Below, piece after piece: positions 47,901 to 59,330 of a DNA stretch of 64,000 nucleotides; the first letter of the stretch is position 1; every line of letters starts with the position of its first letter. The notes under the pieces were generated by a model. The model was not told where the DNA came from, ran no database searches, and saw only the letters and a program-made list of their open reading frames with translations. Origin of the DNA: Aptenodytes patagonicus (Eukaryota; Chordata; Aves; Sphenisciformes; Spheniscidae); the NCBI RefSeq assembly GCF_965638725.1, contig NC_134962.1, forward strand, positions 751,501 to 815,500, in the 5' to 3' direction. A program made the translations under genes and the position numbers.

Positions 47901-50900
47901 ACTACCGCCCAGTCCCTGGATGTGGACCTGAAGGTGAGAGGCTGCCCTGGGAAGCTGATGCCATTGCTGCAGGCGGGTGGGGAACCAGGTTTAGGTACCT
48001 CCTGCAAATGCTGTTTCCCAGCTCAGGTCAGCAGGTGAGTCCCACTGCCCTCTGCTCTCCTGCTTCATGTCTCTCTCTCTCCTCCCAGGGTGAATTCTTC
48101 TCCCTGGCCCACCGCTCCGCCGTCCCCTTCCCTCCGCTAGCGCTGGCCTTTCCCCCGGATCACGACCGCATGGTTTACTTCGGGGCCTCCAGCTACTTCT
48201 TCAACACAGCCGGCTTTGCCTACCATGGAGCCGGGGCACTGGTCTTCGAAATCACAGACTCCCTGGTGAGCAGCGCAGGTGGGATGGTGGCTGTCCCCGC
48301 GCCTCCGGGCAGGGGGTTCAATTTGCACAGGAGCTCTGGCAGCAGCCTGTGGTCTCGGAGGGTTCCCCCGGCTTCCCCGGCGAGCTGCCCGGAGGCTGAG
48401 AGCTGGGGGCTGTGGGATGGGGCTGCGGCCGTCCGGCACGGCAGCGCGTTGGGGCGGGAAGGCTGATCTCGCCGCGGGCTCAGCCGCACCGTATTGCCCC
48501 GGTGTGACTGTTCTCCCCCCGCAGATCCCAAAGGGCATTGACTTCCACTTGAACACCTCCACCTTCTCAGCCTTCATTCCCCAGGTGAGTGGTCCAGCCC
48601 TGCCTCCCCGGAGCTCCTGCCATGCACAGCTCGGGGTTTGCTCTGTGCAAGGTGGTCTCCCCCAGGAACGGGGGTTTGTGCCGCTGTCCCTACCCTCTCC
48701 CTGCTCCTCTGCAGCTAGAGAAGATGTACCCAGACATGCTGATGAAGCTCAGGCTGTCCGCCTCCTCCGCCCCATTCCTGAACATCGGACCAGGGGGGCT
48801 CTCACTCAAGCCTGTTGTGGATATTCAGGCTTACGCCATCCTCCCCAACTCCAGCCTGGCTCCTCTCTTCCTCCTCAGCCTGGTGAGTTCAGGCACAGCC
48901 TGCGGTGGTGACTGTGGTCCTGGCTGGGCAGCTGCCAGTGCAGCCGCAGCTCTGGCTGATGCGGTGAGGTCGGTGAGCTCTCTCCTGCATCTCAGCAGGG
49001 CAAAGATGGGAGTTTGAGCTGTGCCCCCTCCTCCTGCTGTGTTCATCAATGCTGAGCCATTGCTGCCGAGCTCCTGCCAGGAGAGGTGCCGGACACTGTC
49101 TGAAACCAGCCCAGTCCTGGTGCAGTGGGGGTGTCCCCAACAGAAAAATACCTGAGCTGACAAATGCCAGGTTTAATGCTGCGTGCCATCATGCCCCTGG
49201 ACGGGCAGCGGTCCCACTGCGTTTTGGCTGGTCAGAGCCGTTCCCCTGGGTGTCTGGTTTGGGGTGAGGTGGGATGAGCATTGCCAGAGCTCTGCACTCT
49301 CTCCCCAGACAGGCAACGTGTCTGCCGTCATCGATGTGAAATCCGGCCACATAGTTGGAAGCCTGAAGGTGGGCAGGTATGGAGGGGGAGCAGTGCAGGG
49401 CGCTGGCTGGGGGTTGCTTCTGTTCTGGGCTCCCAGGGACAGAGGTGAGGTGGGGAGGCCCTGGGGATGGGGACTTGGTGCGGAGGGGATGAACTGGGGC
49501 TGGAGGGAGTGGGAACGGTACGGCCATCGACAGGCAGCACTGAGGTGGGAACTGCTCCCTCCATTGGGACAGCCTTCACAGCACCACTTCTGTCTCTGCG
49601 CAGGATGAAGCTCTCTCTGAAGCATTCGGATGTTGGCACTTTCCAGGTATGCTATCCTTGACCATGACCAGAGCCCCCACAGCATGGAGGCGAGAGCCTG
49701 ATGGGGGCCAAGGAGAGGGCTCATTCCCCCCCTGCCCCCCAACACGGGACCTGGGGGTGCACCCAGGACCCCACGCTGACCCCATGGACGCCTCCTGCCT
49801 CAGCCTGTGAGACTGGGAGAGGATGCAGAGCCAGATGCCATTGCCTTTCTCACCCCTACGCTTCCTACCTCGCCAGCGTAGCCAGGCAAAGCCACTGGCC
49901 TCTGGCGAAACGTGTGCCCATCCCAGCTCCTCATCTCTTTTTCTTCTCCTAATTATCCTCCAGTGCCTGGTCACCTGCTGTCCCACAGGCTAAAGCTCTT
50001 TTCTGTCCCCCTCTCTCCGCTCCCCAGGTGCGAATGCTGCAGTCCATAATGAACGTATTTGCTTCCAGTATCCTGCTCCCGCGTCTTAATGGTGAGAATC
50101 TGCTGGGGGGAATGGGGGTGCTGGGATAGTTGCCGGCCAGGTTGCTCCGTCCAAGCAGGCCCAGCTCAATAATTAAATCCCTGTTGCCAAGCCTGATCTG
50201 TGGATAAAGCCTGCAGTGAGTGCAGGAGACGGCAGTAAAAGCGCCCGGCACAGGCAGGCTGCGGGCAGCAGTGTGTGGGAGCCTTTCTCAGTGCTGTGAC
50301 ATGCATCCAGCAGTGAACACAATGGAAAAAATGAGCACGACGCACATCCTAATGCTTTCCAGACCCTCTCCCCTGCTCGCTGCTTCTCATGACTCCCCAG
50401 CAAATGGGGCCAGAGCGGGGCTGGTGGCTGCCAGGGGCCCGGTGGGGTGGCACAGCACAACGTGCAGCCCCCAGCCCCTCTGTGGAGCTTGGGAGGAATT
50501 TCCTCTGCCGACCCTGGGAGCAGCGGGGGTGAAGAAAGGGCCGGGCGGAGGAGGTGGCCGCCTGCTTTGCATGGCCCGTGCTCCCTCTTGCTCCCGTTCC
50601 CATCCCAATGCGGCCACGTGTGTTGTCTCTTCCAGCCAGGTTAGATCAGGGCTTCCCTCTGCCGCTGCCGGACAGAATACAGCTCTCCAATATCCTCGTG
50701 CGGTTTCACCAGGTGAGTGAGGAGGGGGAACAGCCAGCCCTGGCCAGAGCCCATCCTGCCGCGGCCGAGCCCCCGCCTGCCGGCATGGCGTGCAAAGCCA
50801 GTTCGCCCGCCCATGGTGGGCGGCAGCGGACAGGCGGGTACGCTCTGCCGTGATCCCAGCGGCACAGCTGCAAACTGGAGCCTCGCTTTTCCCATCTGCA

Positions 50901-51492
50901 CAGTAGGGGTCTGGGCTCTGCACCCGCAAGGGGCAACCGGAATTTAAGAATTCTCCAGTTCTTAAACCTAGGGCCTGAATTTCCCACAACGCTTTTGATA
51001 GCACGCGCAGCGTGGCAGCAGCGTTAGCCCTGAGCCCCCGCCTGCCCCGGCCGGCAGTGCCTGGCGGGGTGCTGCGTGTGAGTGCGGAGCAGCTGCTGCT
51101 GGACACATCTGCCTGTGGCGGGACAGGCAGCGCCCGCCAGACTCGGTGGAAGGAGCCCTGCCCTGTCCTGGGGAGCGGAGAAAGCCCCTGTCGCGGGAGG
51201 CCTTGGGGAAGCCCCAGAGGGGTGCCACTATGGCGATGCTGAATATTTATTCAGTGGGGCACGGCTGTGAAGTGTCTTCGGAGCCCTTCCAGGGCTAACG
51301 TTAGGCACAGGGGCTGGCAGAACCACGCGTGCCCATCCACCCTCCCTCCCTGCGATGTGGTGGGTGCGGGGGAGCACAGCTGCCCGCAACAGAAAGCGCC
51401 CGCCAGGGCCCGTCACAGCCCCACGCTTTCTCTTTTTCTCCCAGAATTTCCTGCTGCTGGGAGCAGATGTTCACTATCAGCCCCGGGGATGA
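41962..51492 (+). CDS. BPI: Bactericidal/permeability-increasing protein or LPS-binding protein family member (complete)
   Basis: Secreted two-barrel lipid-binding protein that recognises bacterial endotoxin. Fifteen exons: 41962-42076, 43009-43123, 43721-43849, 44595-44750, 45234-45297, 47307-47370, 47842-47933, 48089-48265, 48525-48584, 48715-48882, 49309-49376, 49604-49646, 50028-50091, 50636-50712 and 51445-51492. All are GT-AG with consistent phases, giving 479 residues (human 481-487). A ~24-residue signal peptide precedes NPGFVVRITQAGLDY, the usual mature start. The two disulfide Cys of the N-terminal barrel are present (TSDCSTRIS and NKVCENV). The linker GIDYSLVAPPTTTAQSLDV joins the barrels, and the C-terminus is NFLLLGADVHY. 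Parts of the N-terminal barrel look more like LBP and the C-terminus more like BPI, so the symbol is a best guess. No disruptions. Confidence 0.93.
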
Positions 51493-51787
51493 AGACAAGG
51501 CGACGAGAGGGACCTCGAGCACCAAAAATGCCCCCTTCGCCCCCTTCCCTCCCCCCGGCCCCGCCGCCGGAGCTGAAGACCACCGGTTCTGCCACAGCCT
51601 CTCCCCACCTGCCTCGGCCTGCACCGCGTCCGGGGGCAGAGGCACCGCCGGCGGCCGAACCCCACGTCCCCCAGCCGGGGCCTCGCCCAGCGCTACCGAG
51701 GGCTGGGCGCCCCTGACCCCCCCACCCCCCAACCCCACCCTGGCCCCCTCCCCTCCCGCTCCTGCTGTGTCGGAGGCAGCTGGCGGC

Positions 51788-51793
51788 AATAAA
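51788..51793 (+). terminator. Poly(A) signal of the BPI/LBP gene
   Basis: AATAAA lies 296 bp after the TGA at 51490-51492 and is the first canonical hexamer downstream. A G/T-rich stretch (GGCTGTGGTGGTGCTG) follows at the right distance for the downstream element. Only 480 bp separate it from the next start codon. Confidence 0.85.
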
Positions 51794-51829
51794 GGCGGCT
51801 GGGGCGGCTGTGGTGGTGCTGTCGCTGTC

Positions 51830-52560
51830 TGAGCCTGCGGTGCCTTCCCCGGGCCCTTCGCGCCGGGCCCGGCGTCTGCTCGGGAGCGGCCGCAGGGTGC
51901 CAGGAGCCCCCCCCCTCCCCGGGGGAGGGCGGGCGCCCAGGAACGCCCGTTTCCGCTATTTTTATCCCTGCGGTCGTGGCAAAGCACCACGGACCATCAC
52001 GTTTTCACCGTTATTTCACTTTTCCGTGGCGGGGCCGTGCCCGGCCGCCCGCGGGGTCCCCGCCTCCGCCCGGCAGCGGGGCGGGCCCGGCGGAACTGCG
52101 GCGGCGCGGAACGCAGCGCCGAGGGGCGGGGGCGCGGCGGGGACCGCTTTGGCGGCGCGCGGCGGGGCCGCCCCCTCGCCGTTGGCGCCCCTTCCCGCCC
52201 CGTCCGTCCCGCAAAGCGCTCCGCCGGCCGTCGCCGTGGCAACGCGGCCTGGCCCCGGGGCCTGGCGCGGCCATGCTGCCCTGGAGGCGAGCGCCGCGGG
52301 CGGCCGGGCTCCTCCGCTCGGCCGCCGCCGCCGCACCCCGTCCCGGGACCGCCCGCCGAGCGCGCTGCGGGCCGGGCGAGCGGCCGGTGAGGCGCGGGGC
52401 CGCACTGCCCGCGGGGCCGGACCTGCGGCACTTCCTGAGAGGGGCCGCCGCGGGGGAGCCGCGGCCCGAGCCGCGGCCGGGCTCTGCCCCCGGAACCGGG
52501 AAAGGTCTGTGGTGCCGCCGCCGCCCCTCCGCGGGCGCTGCTGACCCCTGCGCGGCGGCC
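51830..52560. promoter_or_regulatory. CpG island at the CDK5RAP1 promoter
   Basis: The sequence is extremely G+C- and CpG-rich from just after the BPI cleavage region through CDK5RAP1 exon 1, with no TATA box before the ATG at 52273. This is a housekeeping-type promoter. Its boundaries are estimated by eye. Confidence 0.7.
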
Positions 52561-55500
52561 CGGGTGCCGTGCCGTGCCGTGCCGCGGCTGGAGCCGGGGC
52601 TAGGCCGGCCCCGAGGGCTGGTGGGGCTAGCCGTGCCCTGCGGCCGTGGCGTTGCTGCCAGGCCGAGGCCAGCCGTAAGGGCTGGTGGGGTCAGCGGTGC
52701 CCTGCAGCCGGAGCGGAGGGTCGCTGCAGCGTGCGCGGGGGAAAGGAGTTGTTTGGGTGCTTTTGGGGCCCAGAAGATTATTTTGATGTTAGCAGAAGTC
52801 CAGCTCGTTGGCCACGTGCCCACTGGTGTGTCTCCCCCCACCATGAAGATGGGGAGCAGATTGCTCTGGCACCTCTCTGCAGTCCATGTGCTGGGCTGTC
52901 AGCCGGGGCTGACAGCCCCAGAGCTTTCAGGCTGTGATGCCCTGGGGAGGGGGGGGTTTCATTGCACTAAATGTTATATCTCAGTATTAACACAGCTTCT
53001 GCTTCTCTGCAAGCCACAGCCCAGACCTGTCGTGTTGGAGTGACACGCTCTGAGGCACTCCGGTTTCCCAGTGCCACTAGCAGAGTCTGTCTTTATTTTT
53101 GGTTTATCCTTTCTGTATGGGCTGCAAGCGAAGGCAGCTTTTGCGCTGCTTGCCCGAGTCTCTCCAGTGGTGGGACTGAAGGTTCCTTCCTATGGAAAAG
53201 GTCATGGAAACAGGTTGTAGATGAAAGCGCCGAGGCAGGCTTCTGCGTCACACAGCCTTTGTTGCAGTGTACATGGAGACGTATGGCTGCCAGATGAACG
53301 TCAATGACACGGAGATCGCCTGGGCCATCCTGCAGAAGAATGGCTACGTGAGGACAAAGGACCTGGATGAGGTAAGGCACCTTGGCAGCTCTCCTGTAGC
53401 GCAGGTCTGCGAGAGCATCGCACCACTGCTGTGCCTGCGAGTCCCGGGTTTTGTCTGGAGTGCAGTCCTGCAGGATGTGATTTTTGCAGTCTAAGTTCTG
53501 TGGAGTAAAGGAAGCTACTTAACAAATGTGCTAGACAGCTGTGGGTTGTTTTTTTTCTTTAAACTGCTGGGTTTCCTCTCAGTCGGAGAGCGATTGGACA
53601 CAGCGGGATGCTCCTGACTCATCTTTGTCTAAGTTTACATCTGCCATTTAGTGGAAGACTCTGTCTTCTGTTAGTTTCTTGCACCTTTGTTTATTGAAGC
53701 CCACTGTGTCCTTGGGCAGATCTTTTTCACTGAGTTAAGTGAGTTTTATAGGCTGCCTCTTCAGGTTGACCTGTGCAGGGCATGAGTACTTATCGTTTGG
53801 CTTTTACAAATTATTCTTCCTTTTTTGTTGTTTTCAATTTAGGCAGATGTGGTTCTCCTTGTCACCTGTTCTGTGAGGTAAGGAAACTTCTGTCACTCCT
53901 GGTTTCGGACAGTTTTTAAGGAGTTACCATTTGAAAACCAAGGCAATAAATGTGTTGTGTGCAGAAAAGAGCATGCAGATGTGAAACTACCCGTTTAGCT
54001 GAGGATAGAGCTAGCTGGTGCTACAATGTATAACATTAATTGTGCTATGAATTGCTTTTCTATATAGTGAGAAGCAGCTCTTTGGTACTGTAAGCTCTGT
54101 GTATATGTCATGGGCCGTTAGAGACCTGCACGGATTTGTGCTTTAATGATTTTTAATTTTTTTTTATTCCGCCTTCTCTTGAACTGACTGTCTCTCTAGT
54201 ACAGAGTCTGTACTTTAAAAATTTGGGAAATACATTTAGGGGCAATTTGGGATATAAATATATAGGGAACTTTGCTTGTTTTTTCTGAATGCAGAAGATA
54301 CTAAATGCTCATTGTCACTTGCAAGGTAGCTCATATTGGCTGGCTAAGGCAGACTTTTTCTCCACAAGAGCTTAGTCCCTGAGTTGTTTCTGCAGTGCAG
54401 ATGCTCCCAAGCGAGAGAAACGACAGTAGATAAGATAGAGTCAAGACATAATCCACACACCACAAACAGCACTTTCATGTGCCATCGGATCCATCAGGTG
54501 GATGATTCCCTGTCTTTAGTTGAATTCTCCTCTCAAAGCACTTGGGCTGCTTCGCGTAGGGGGACCATTAAAGTGCAACAGTCGGATTAACCACTGTTTT
54601 CCTGGCTTCCCAGGGAGAAGGCAGAGCAGGCTATCTGGAATCGCCTGCGGCACCTCAAGGCACTGAAAGCCCGGCGGCAGCAGGCTCGCTTACCCCTCCG
54701 CATCGGGATTCTAGGTACTTGGCGGGATGTGCAGGAGCGGGTTGCACATACTGTTGTGCCACATCCCATCGTGCTGCGTTTCCTCTTCCCCTCTGGCGGC
54801 ACCAAGCCTTTTCTGCAGGGTGAAAGCAGCTAGTGAAGGGGTGCGGAGGTGTAACGGAGGGTGGGCGCTTCCTCACAAGGACCCTTCTCCTTTGGCGGCA
54901 GGATGCATGGCTGAGAGGCTTAAGGAGGAGATTCTGCACAGGGAGAAACTAGTCGATATTGTGGCAGGCCCTGATGCATATCGTGACCTTCCGCGGCTGC
55001 TGGCCGTGGCAGAGTCTGGCCAGCAAGCTGCTAATGTCCTGCTATCGCTAGATGAGACTTACGCAGATATTCTGCCTGTCCAGACTAGTGCAGGTGGCAC
55101 AACAGCGTTTGTGTAAGTACCTTTTTTTCCTGTGCATGTTTCTGTGGTTCTGGTTTGGAAATATTGCTGTGCAGAACAGACATGTCAGTGACAGCAGCTA
55201 CCCAGGAGGTGCAGTGCCTGGTTGCACTCGCTCCCGGCAGCCCAGAGGCGTGAGTCTGCCAGACTATGTGTTTGCTGCTTCTTTGCTGTCTGGCTGAGCC
55301 CTGGAGAGACTGCCCCGTGCTCTGGCTGTCTGTGGGCTGTCTGCGGGCTTCTCTTACTCTCCTTTGAGAACGTTGATTGTCTAAGCCTGATGCTGCACTG
55401 AGTGATTTCTGTCACACTGACATTTGTGCCCCTCTCAACCCCTGCCTTCTGCTATGTCCTGCCCCAGGTTCTCCTATTTAATTCTTCTAATCCTCCATGC

Positions 55501-58500
55501 ATTTTAACTTCTGTTGGTTTTGTTTCCATTTGTTTAGTTTTGATAATAAGATTCCCAAACATGAAATCGGACTCTGCTCAGTGTGGCCATAGAGTACAGC
55601 AGGACAGCATCACCCTCTGTAGGAACAGGATGCAGAAGGATCTCTCATCACTGCCAGATTGCAGTGCAAGTCTGTGCCTCATGAGTTGCTTTCCAAGTTT
55701 CTTGGAAATATGCACGAAAAATTAGGAGGTGTTAGCTAGGGGCAAGCAGAAGCCAGCCCTGGCTGGAACAGTGTGTAAGGGGAAGCTGCAGAGCTGTGTT
55801 CAGAGCTGGTGCTGTGTGTGCTGCAGGCCAAGGGGGTTGGCTGAAGGCAGCAGTGCTGGGCCAGGTCAAAGCAGGGCAGGATGCAACGCGGATGATTCTT
55901 CCGGAGCAATCGTAGTACGACCTGTACTTTACCTCTCGGCAGATCTATCATGCGGGGCTGTGACAACATGTGTAGCTATTGCATTGTGCCCTTCACCCGC
56001 GGCCGTGAAAGGAGCCGCCCCATCGCGTCCATCCTGCAGGAAGTGAGGATGCTGTCGGATCAGGTGAGGCAGAGCCTGCTTCCCACCTGTCCCAAACCAT
56101 GGGAGGAAGGGTGGTTCTCAGTGAAACTGTTTTCAGTGATACCTTTGACCGGTGACACCACCTTTATCTGTGGAGATGAGGTTACCGTAGGGTTCCGCCA
56201 GTGGCTTTTTGATTCCCCTGGTAGTACTCTGAGACAGACAGGAAAGGGAGGGCTTCCCTTGGAGACTCCTCCTTGAAGTAAGAGTAAGACTGTGGCTGCC
56301 CTTGCAGCTTAGCCATCTTGACCGGGTTATATTTTTTCCCCTCTGTTTATTTTTGTAGGGAGTGAAAGAAGTGACCCTTTTGGGTCAGAACGTCAACAGC
56401 TTTCGAGACATGTCTGAGGTGCAGTTTCAATCAGCTGCTGCCCCAGTCCTCAGTCGTGGCTTTAGCACAGTCTACAAAGCTAAACCAGGAGGCTTGCGCT
56501 TTGCACATCTTCTAGACCAGGTTTCTAGAATTGATCCAGAAATGAGGATCCGGTTCACCTCTCCACACCCCAAGGATTTTCCTGATGAGGCAAGTGTAAA
56601 ATAAACACCTGGACCTCTGCTTGCAGGCAGGCAGTTCTGAACTGCTGGCTGTGCTTCCTTCCCAAAGGGAACGCGGAATCACAGAACGGGAACAGCAGCT
56701 CCCGGGAGGGGGAATGTTCGTGCTAAAGCTGGCAGGTTTGCAATTTGCTGGCTTTTACCCAGGGAAGACTCTTCCCCTTGGCATCCTGGTAGAGCTGAAC
56801 TGTCTATGACTTTGTCTCCTGATTGCCCATCACAGGTCCTGCAGCTTATCCAGGAGCGACACAACATCTGCAAGCAGCTTCACCTCCCAGCCCAGAGTGG
56901 AAGCACACGAGTCCTGGAGGCCATGCGACGAGGGTGAGTGAGTGCTGTGGGGAGTCTTGTGCCCTACCCTCTGATTTAGGGTGCTGCTTTCTCCTCACCA
57001 ATGTTGTGGTTTTCTGATTAGCAAATCCATCTGTTGTTCATTGCAGATACACAAGAGAAGCATATTTAGAGCTTGTACACCATGTGCGCGAGTGCATTCC
57101 AGGTAGGGGCTCCCTTTAGCTTCGTCTGAGCTCAGCCCAGCTGTATCTTACTGTCCTTTCTTGAGTGAGTGTTTGTCTCTTCCTTGAGGGAAGTGTAAAG
57201 CTGCGTCTCTGTTACAGGAGTGAGCTTAAGCAGTGATTTCATTGCTGGCTTCTGTGGAGAGAGGGAAGAAGATCACCAGCAGACTGTGTCCTTGCTGCGG
57301 GAAGTCCGCTACAACATAGGATTCCTGTTTGCCTACAGCATGAGACAGGTGAGTGCAGGACCTGATGGAGAACACTCTTATCTCTGGGTATCTCACCTAA
57401 TTACTGGGTGCTGTTTCTCACAATAAGACACTAAAAAAAAAAAAAAAGCTATTGAAAATAATACCTAAAGACTTGGTATATTGGTAGATTTTTTTGCTTG
57501 CGTGCGGCACTTCTAGGGTATCTGGTTCTGCAAGGGCCACCTTTGTGCCTGAAAGGCTTCCAGCTCCCTTGTGTGAGCGTCAGGGTTGACCTGGTTCTGC
57601 AGATGCTCCAGAGTCATTGCAATGAAGCAGCCATGTCTGCAGAGACCTGGCTGCACATACACTTTTCTTTGCCGATGAGAAATTGTGCTGATGTAGCTGG
57701 GCTCCAGTCCAGCTACAGAGACTCCGTCAGTCAAGTCCGGAGAGAAGTGGTGTATTTTCAGAAGGTATTTCCATGAGAAGAGTGGATAGTTGACAAGTCT
57801 CCGTTAGAATGCTCTCCAAAGTGTAAGATGCTGATGGGGAAGAGGACAGGAGGTTGGGAAACATAAGGAAGCAAAGGAGTATGGATCACCTTTCAGCTCA
57901 TGGAACTAGAAGTAGTAGAATCCATTGCCTGTCCTTGTGGACAGACAGGCAACAGGCACATCTCACGTAGGAGCTGCAGAACTGCTTCACACAGCCACCG
58001 ATACTCAGCGCCCTACATCAAGCCTTCTACCAAAAAGGTGGTGCAGAAAGAATGTGAGGAACTCAAGGATGTTGCTGGTGCTGAAAACATTCCTTGAGAT
58101 TGTAAATACAAACTGTGGAAAGCTGTTGCTTGAAGAGCAGCCATGCTGGCTGGGGTCAGACAAGGTTCTGATCTCAGACTGTCTGGTTATTGAGGAGCCA
58201 CGCTTGCTTTGTCTGTTTACAGAAAACTCGGGCATATCACCGGCTGCAAGACGATGTGCCTGCAGACATAAAAAAGAGGCGGCTGGAGGAGCTCATTACC
58301 GTCTTTCGAGAGGAGGCTGCAAGGGCAAACGAGGCGATGGTGGGCCAGTCTCAGCTGGTGCTGGTGGAGGGGGTGAGTGTGTCTGGAACAGAGTTGTCCT
58401 TCTCCCCTCTTGCTGGCCAAGAGGCTCTTAGGCTGTACACAGCAATCATCGCCTCTGCCTTCCCTTCTCACTTTCCCCACGCAATCCTAGGACTCCAAGA

Positions 58501-59177
58501 CCGTGTCTACACACTTAAGCAGGCAGCCTGATTTTTCCAGAGCACCGAGCTGAGCGCAGGGGGATGGGATGGGTTAGAGACGTGTCTCTGGCCAAGCGCT
58601 GAATTAGTGCAGGCTTTGGAACGTTGGCTTTGGTGTGGGTGTCACCACAGCAGCTCTGGCTGTAGGAGTTTGTTCCATGGCGTGCTTAACAGTGTGGAAT
58701 GTGGATTTTAATACTGGCAATAGTGCTCGATTAATTCCTGAGGCGATAAAGCCCAGCAGTGAATCAGAGCTATTGCCATGCAGGTAATGTTCCCTGTCCT
58801 CCTTTCAGCCCAGCAAGCGCTCTGTCTTGGAGTTGTGTGGGAGGAATGACGGCAACATCAAGGTGATCTTCCCTGATGCCGAGATAGAGGATGCTGCGGG
58901 TTGCAAGGCTCTGGTCAGAGCCCAGCCGGGGGACTATGTGTTGGTGAAGGTGACCTGTCTACAGTACTTGTTTCCTTGGGCTCATTTTCTTGCACGGTGC
59001 TGTTCTCTAGAGCAGCTGCTGCCAGGAGAGCCTAAAATTAGAATGGGTCCTCCTCAGCCTTTCTGTTCCTGAGGACTGTTGTGCTGTTTCTTTCAGGTAA
59101 CCTCTGCCAGCTCTCAGACCTTGAAGGGAGTTCTGCTCTGTCGTACTACCCTCTCCCGCTCTGCAGTTTGTCACTGA
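52273..59177 (+). CDS. CDK5RAP1: CDK5RAP1, mitochondrial tRNA methylthiotransferase (complete)
   Basis: Radical-SAM enzyme that converts i6A37 to ms2i6A37 in mitochondrial tRNAs. Thirteen exons: 52273-52504, 53268-53371, 53843-53877, 54614-54714, 54902-55112, 55943-56063, 56359-56589, 56836-56933, 57047-57102, 57218-57348, 58223-58372, 58809-58949 and 59097-59177 (TGA), giving 563 residues. The Arg/Ala-rich N-terminus ([15 protein letters not shown]) looks like a mitochondrial presequence. The MTTase domain cluster ligands are Cys85 (TYGCQMN), Cys121 (VTCSV) and Cys159 (GCMAER). The radical-SAM motif is Cys234-x3-Cys238-x2-Cys241 (CDNMCSYC). The C-terminal TRAM domain spans the last three exons. 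The linker before VYMETYGC is shorter than in human (601 aa). Intron 7 uses a GC donor. No defects seen. Confidence 0.96.
55943..56063 (+). CDS. CDK5RAP1: CDK5RAP1 exon 6, radical-SAM cluster exon
   Basis: This 121-nt exon starts in phase 2 and encodes [20 protein letters not shown], holding all three ligands of the catalytic [4Fe-4S] cluster that binds S-adenosylmethionine. It continues to the phase-0 donor after SDQ. Skipping it would remove catalysis and shift the frame by one base. Confidence 0.95.
56590..56591 (+). other. Non-canonical GC splice donor, CDK5RAP1 intron 7
   Basis: Exon 7 ends PKDFPDE at GAG, followed by GCAAGTGTAAAATAA. The family continues DE-VLQLI, which is exactly the start of exon 8 at 56836, after CACAG. 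No GT donor gives that junction: reading on adds Ala-Ser-Val-Lys and then a stop. AG|GCAAGT is the strong consensus seen in GC-AG introns of the major spliceosome. Confidence 0.88.
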
Positions 59178-59275
59178 GGTATCCCTGCTGCCAGTGGACG
59201 AAAGCAGCACGTTTTTTCCAGGAAGAAACAAGGAAGTTTGGTCAGGTGGAGATGGGGTAGAAACAGGGACTTATA

Positions 59276-59330
59276 TGTATATTTTAAAAAAAAATATATA
59301 AAATAATAATAATAAAAAATTATAGATATA
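59276..59330. repeat. A+T-rich simple repeat with the likely CDK5RAP1 poly(A) signal
   Basis: Runs of A, TA dinucleotides and AAT triplets end in AATAAA at 59311-59316, 134 bp after the stop codon. This is the first canonical hexamer after the gene, so a short 3' UTR is expected. Its location inside a low-complexity tract makes exact end mapping uncertain. Confidence 0.65.
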
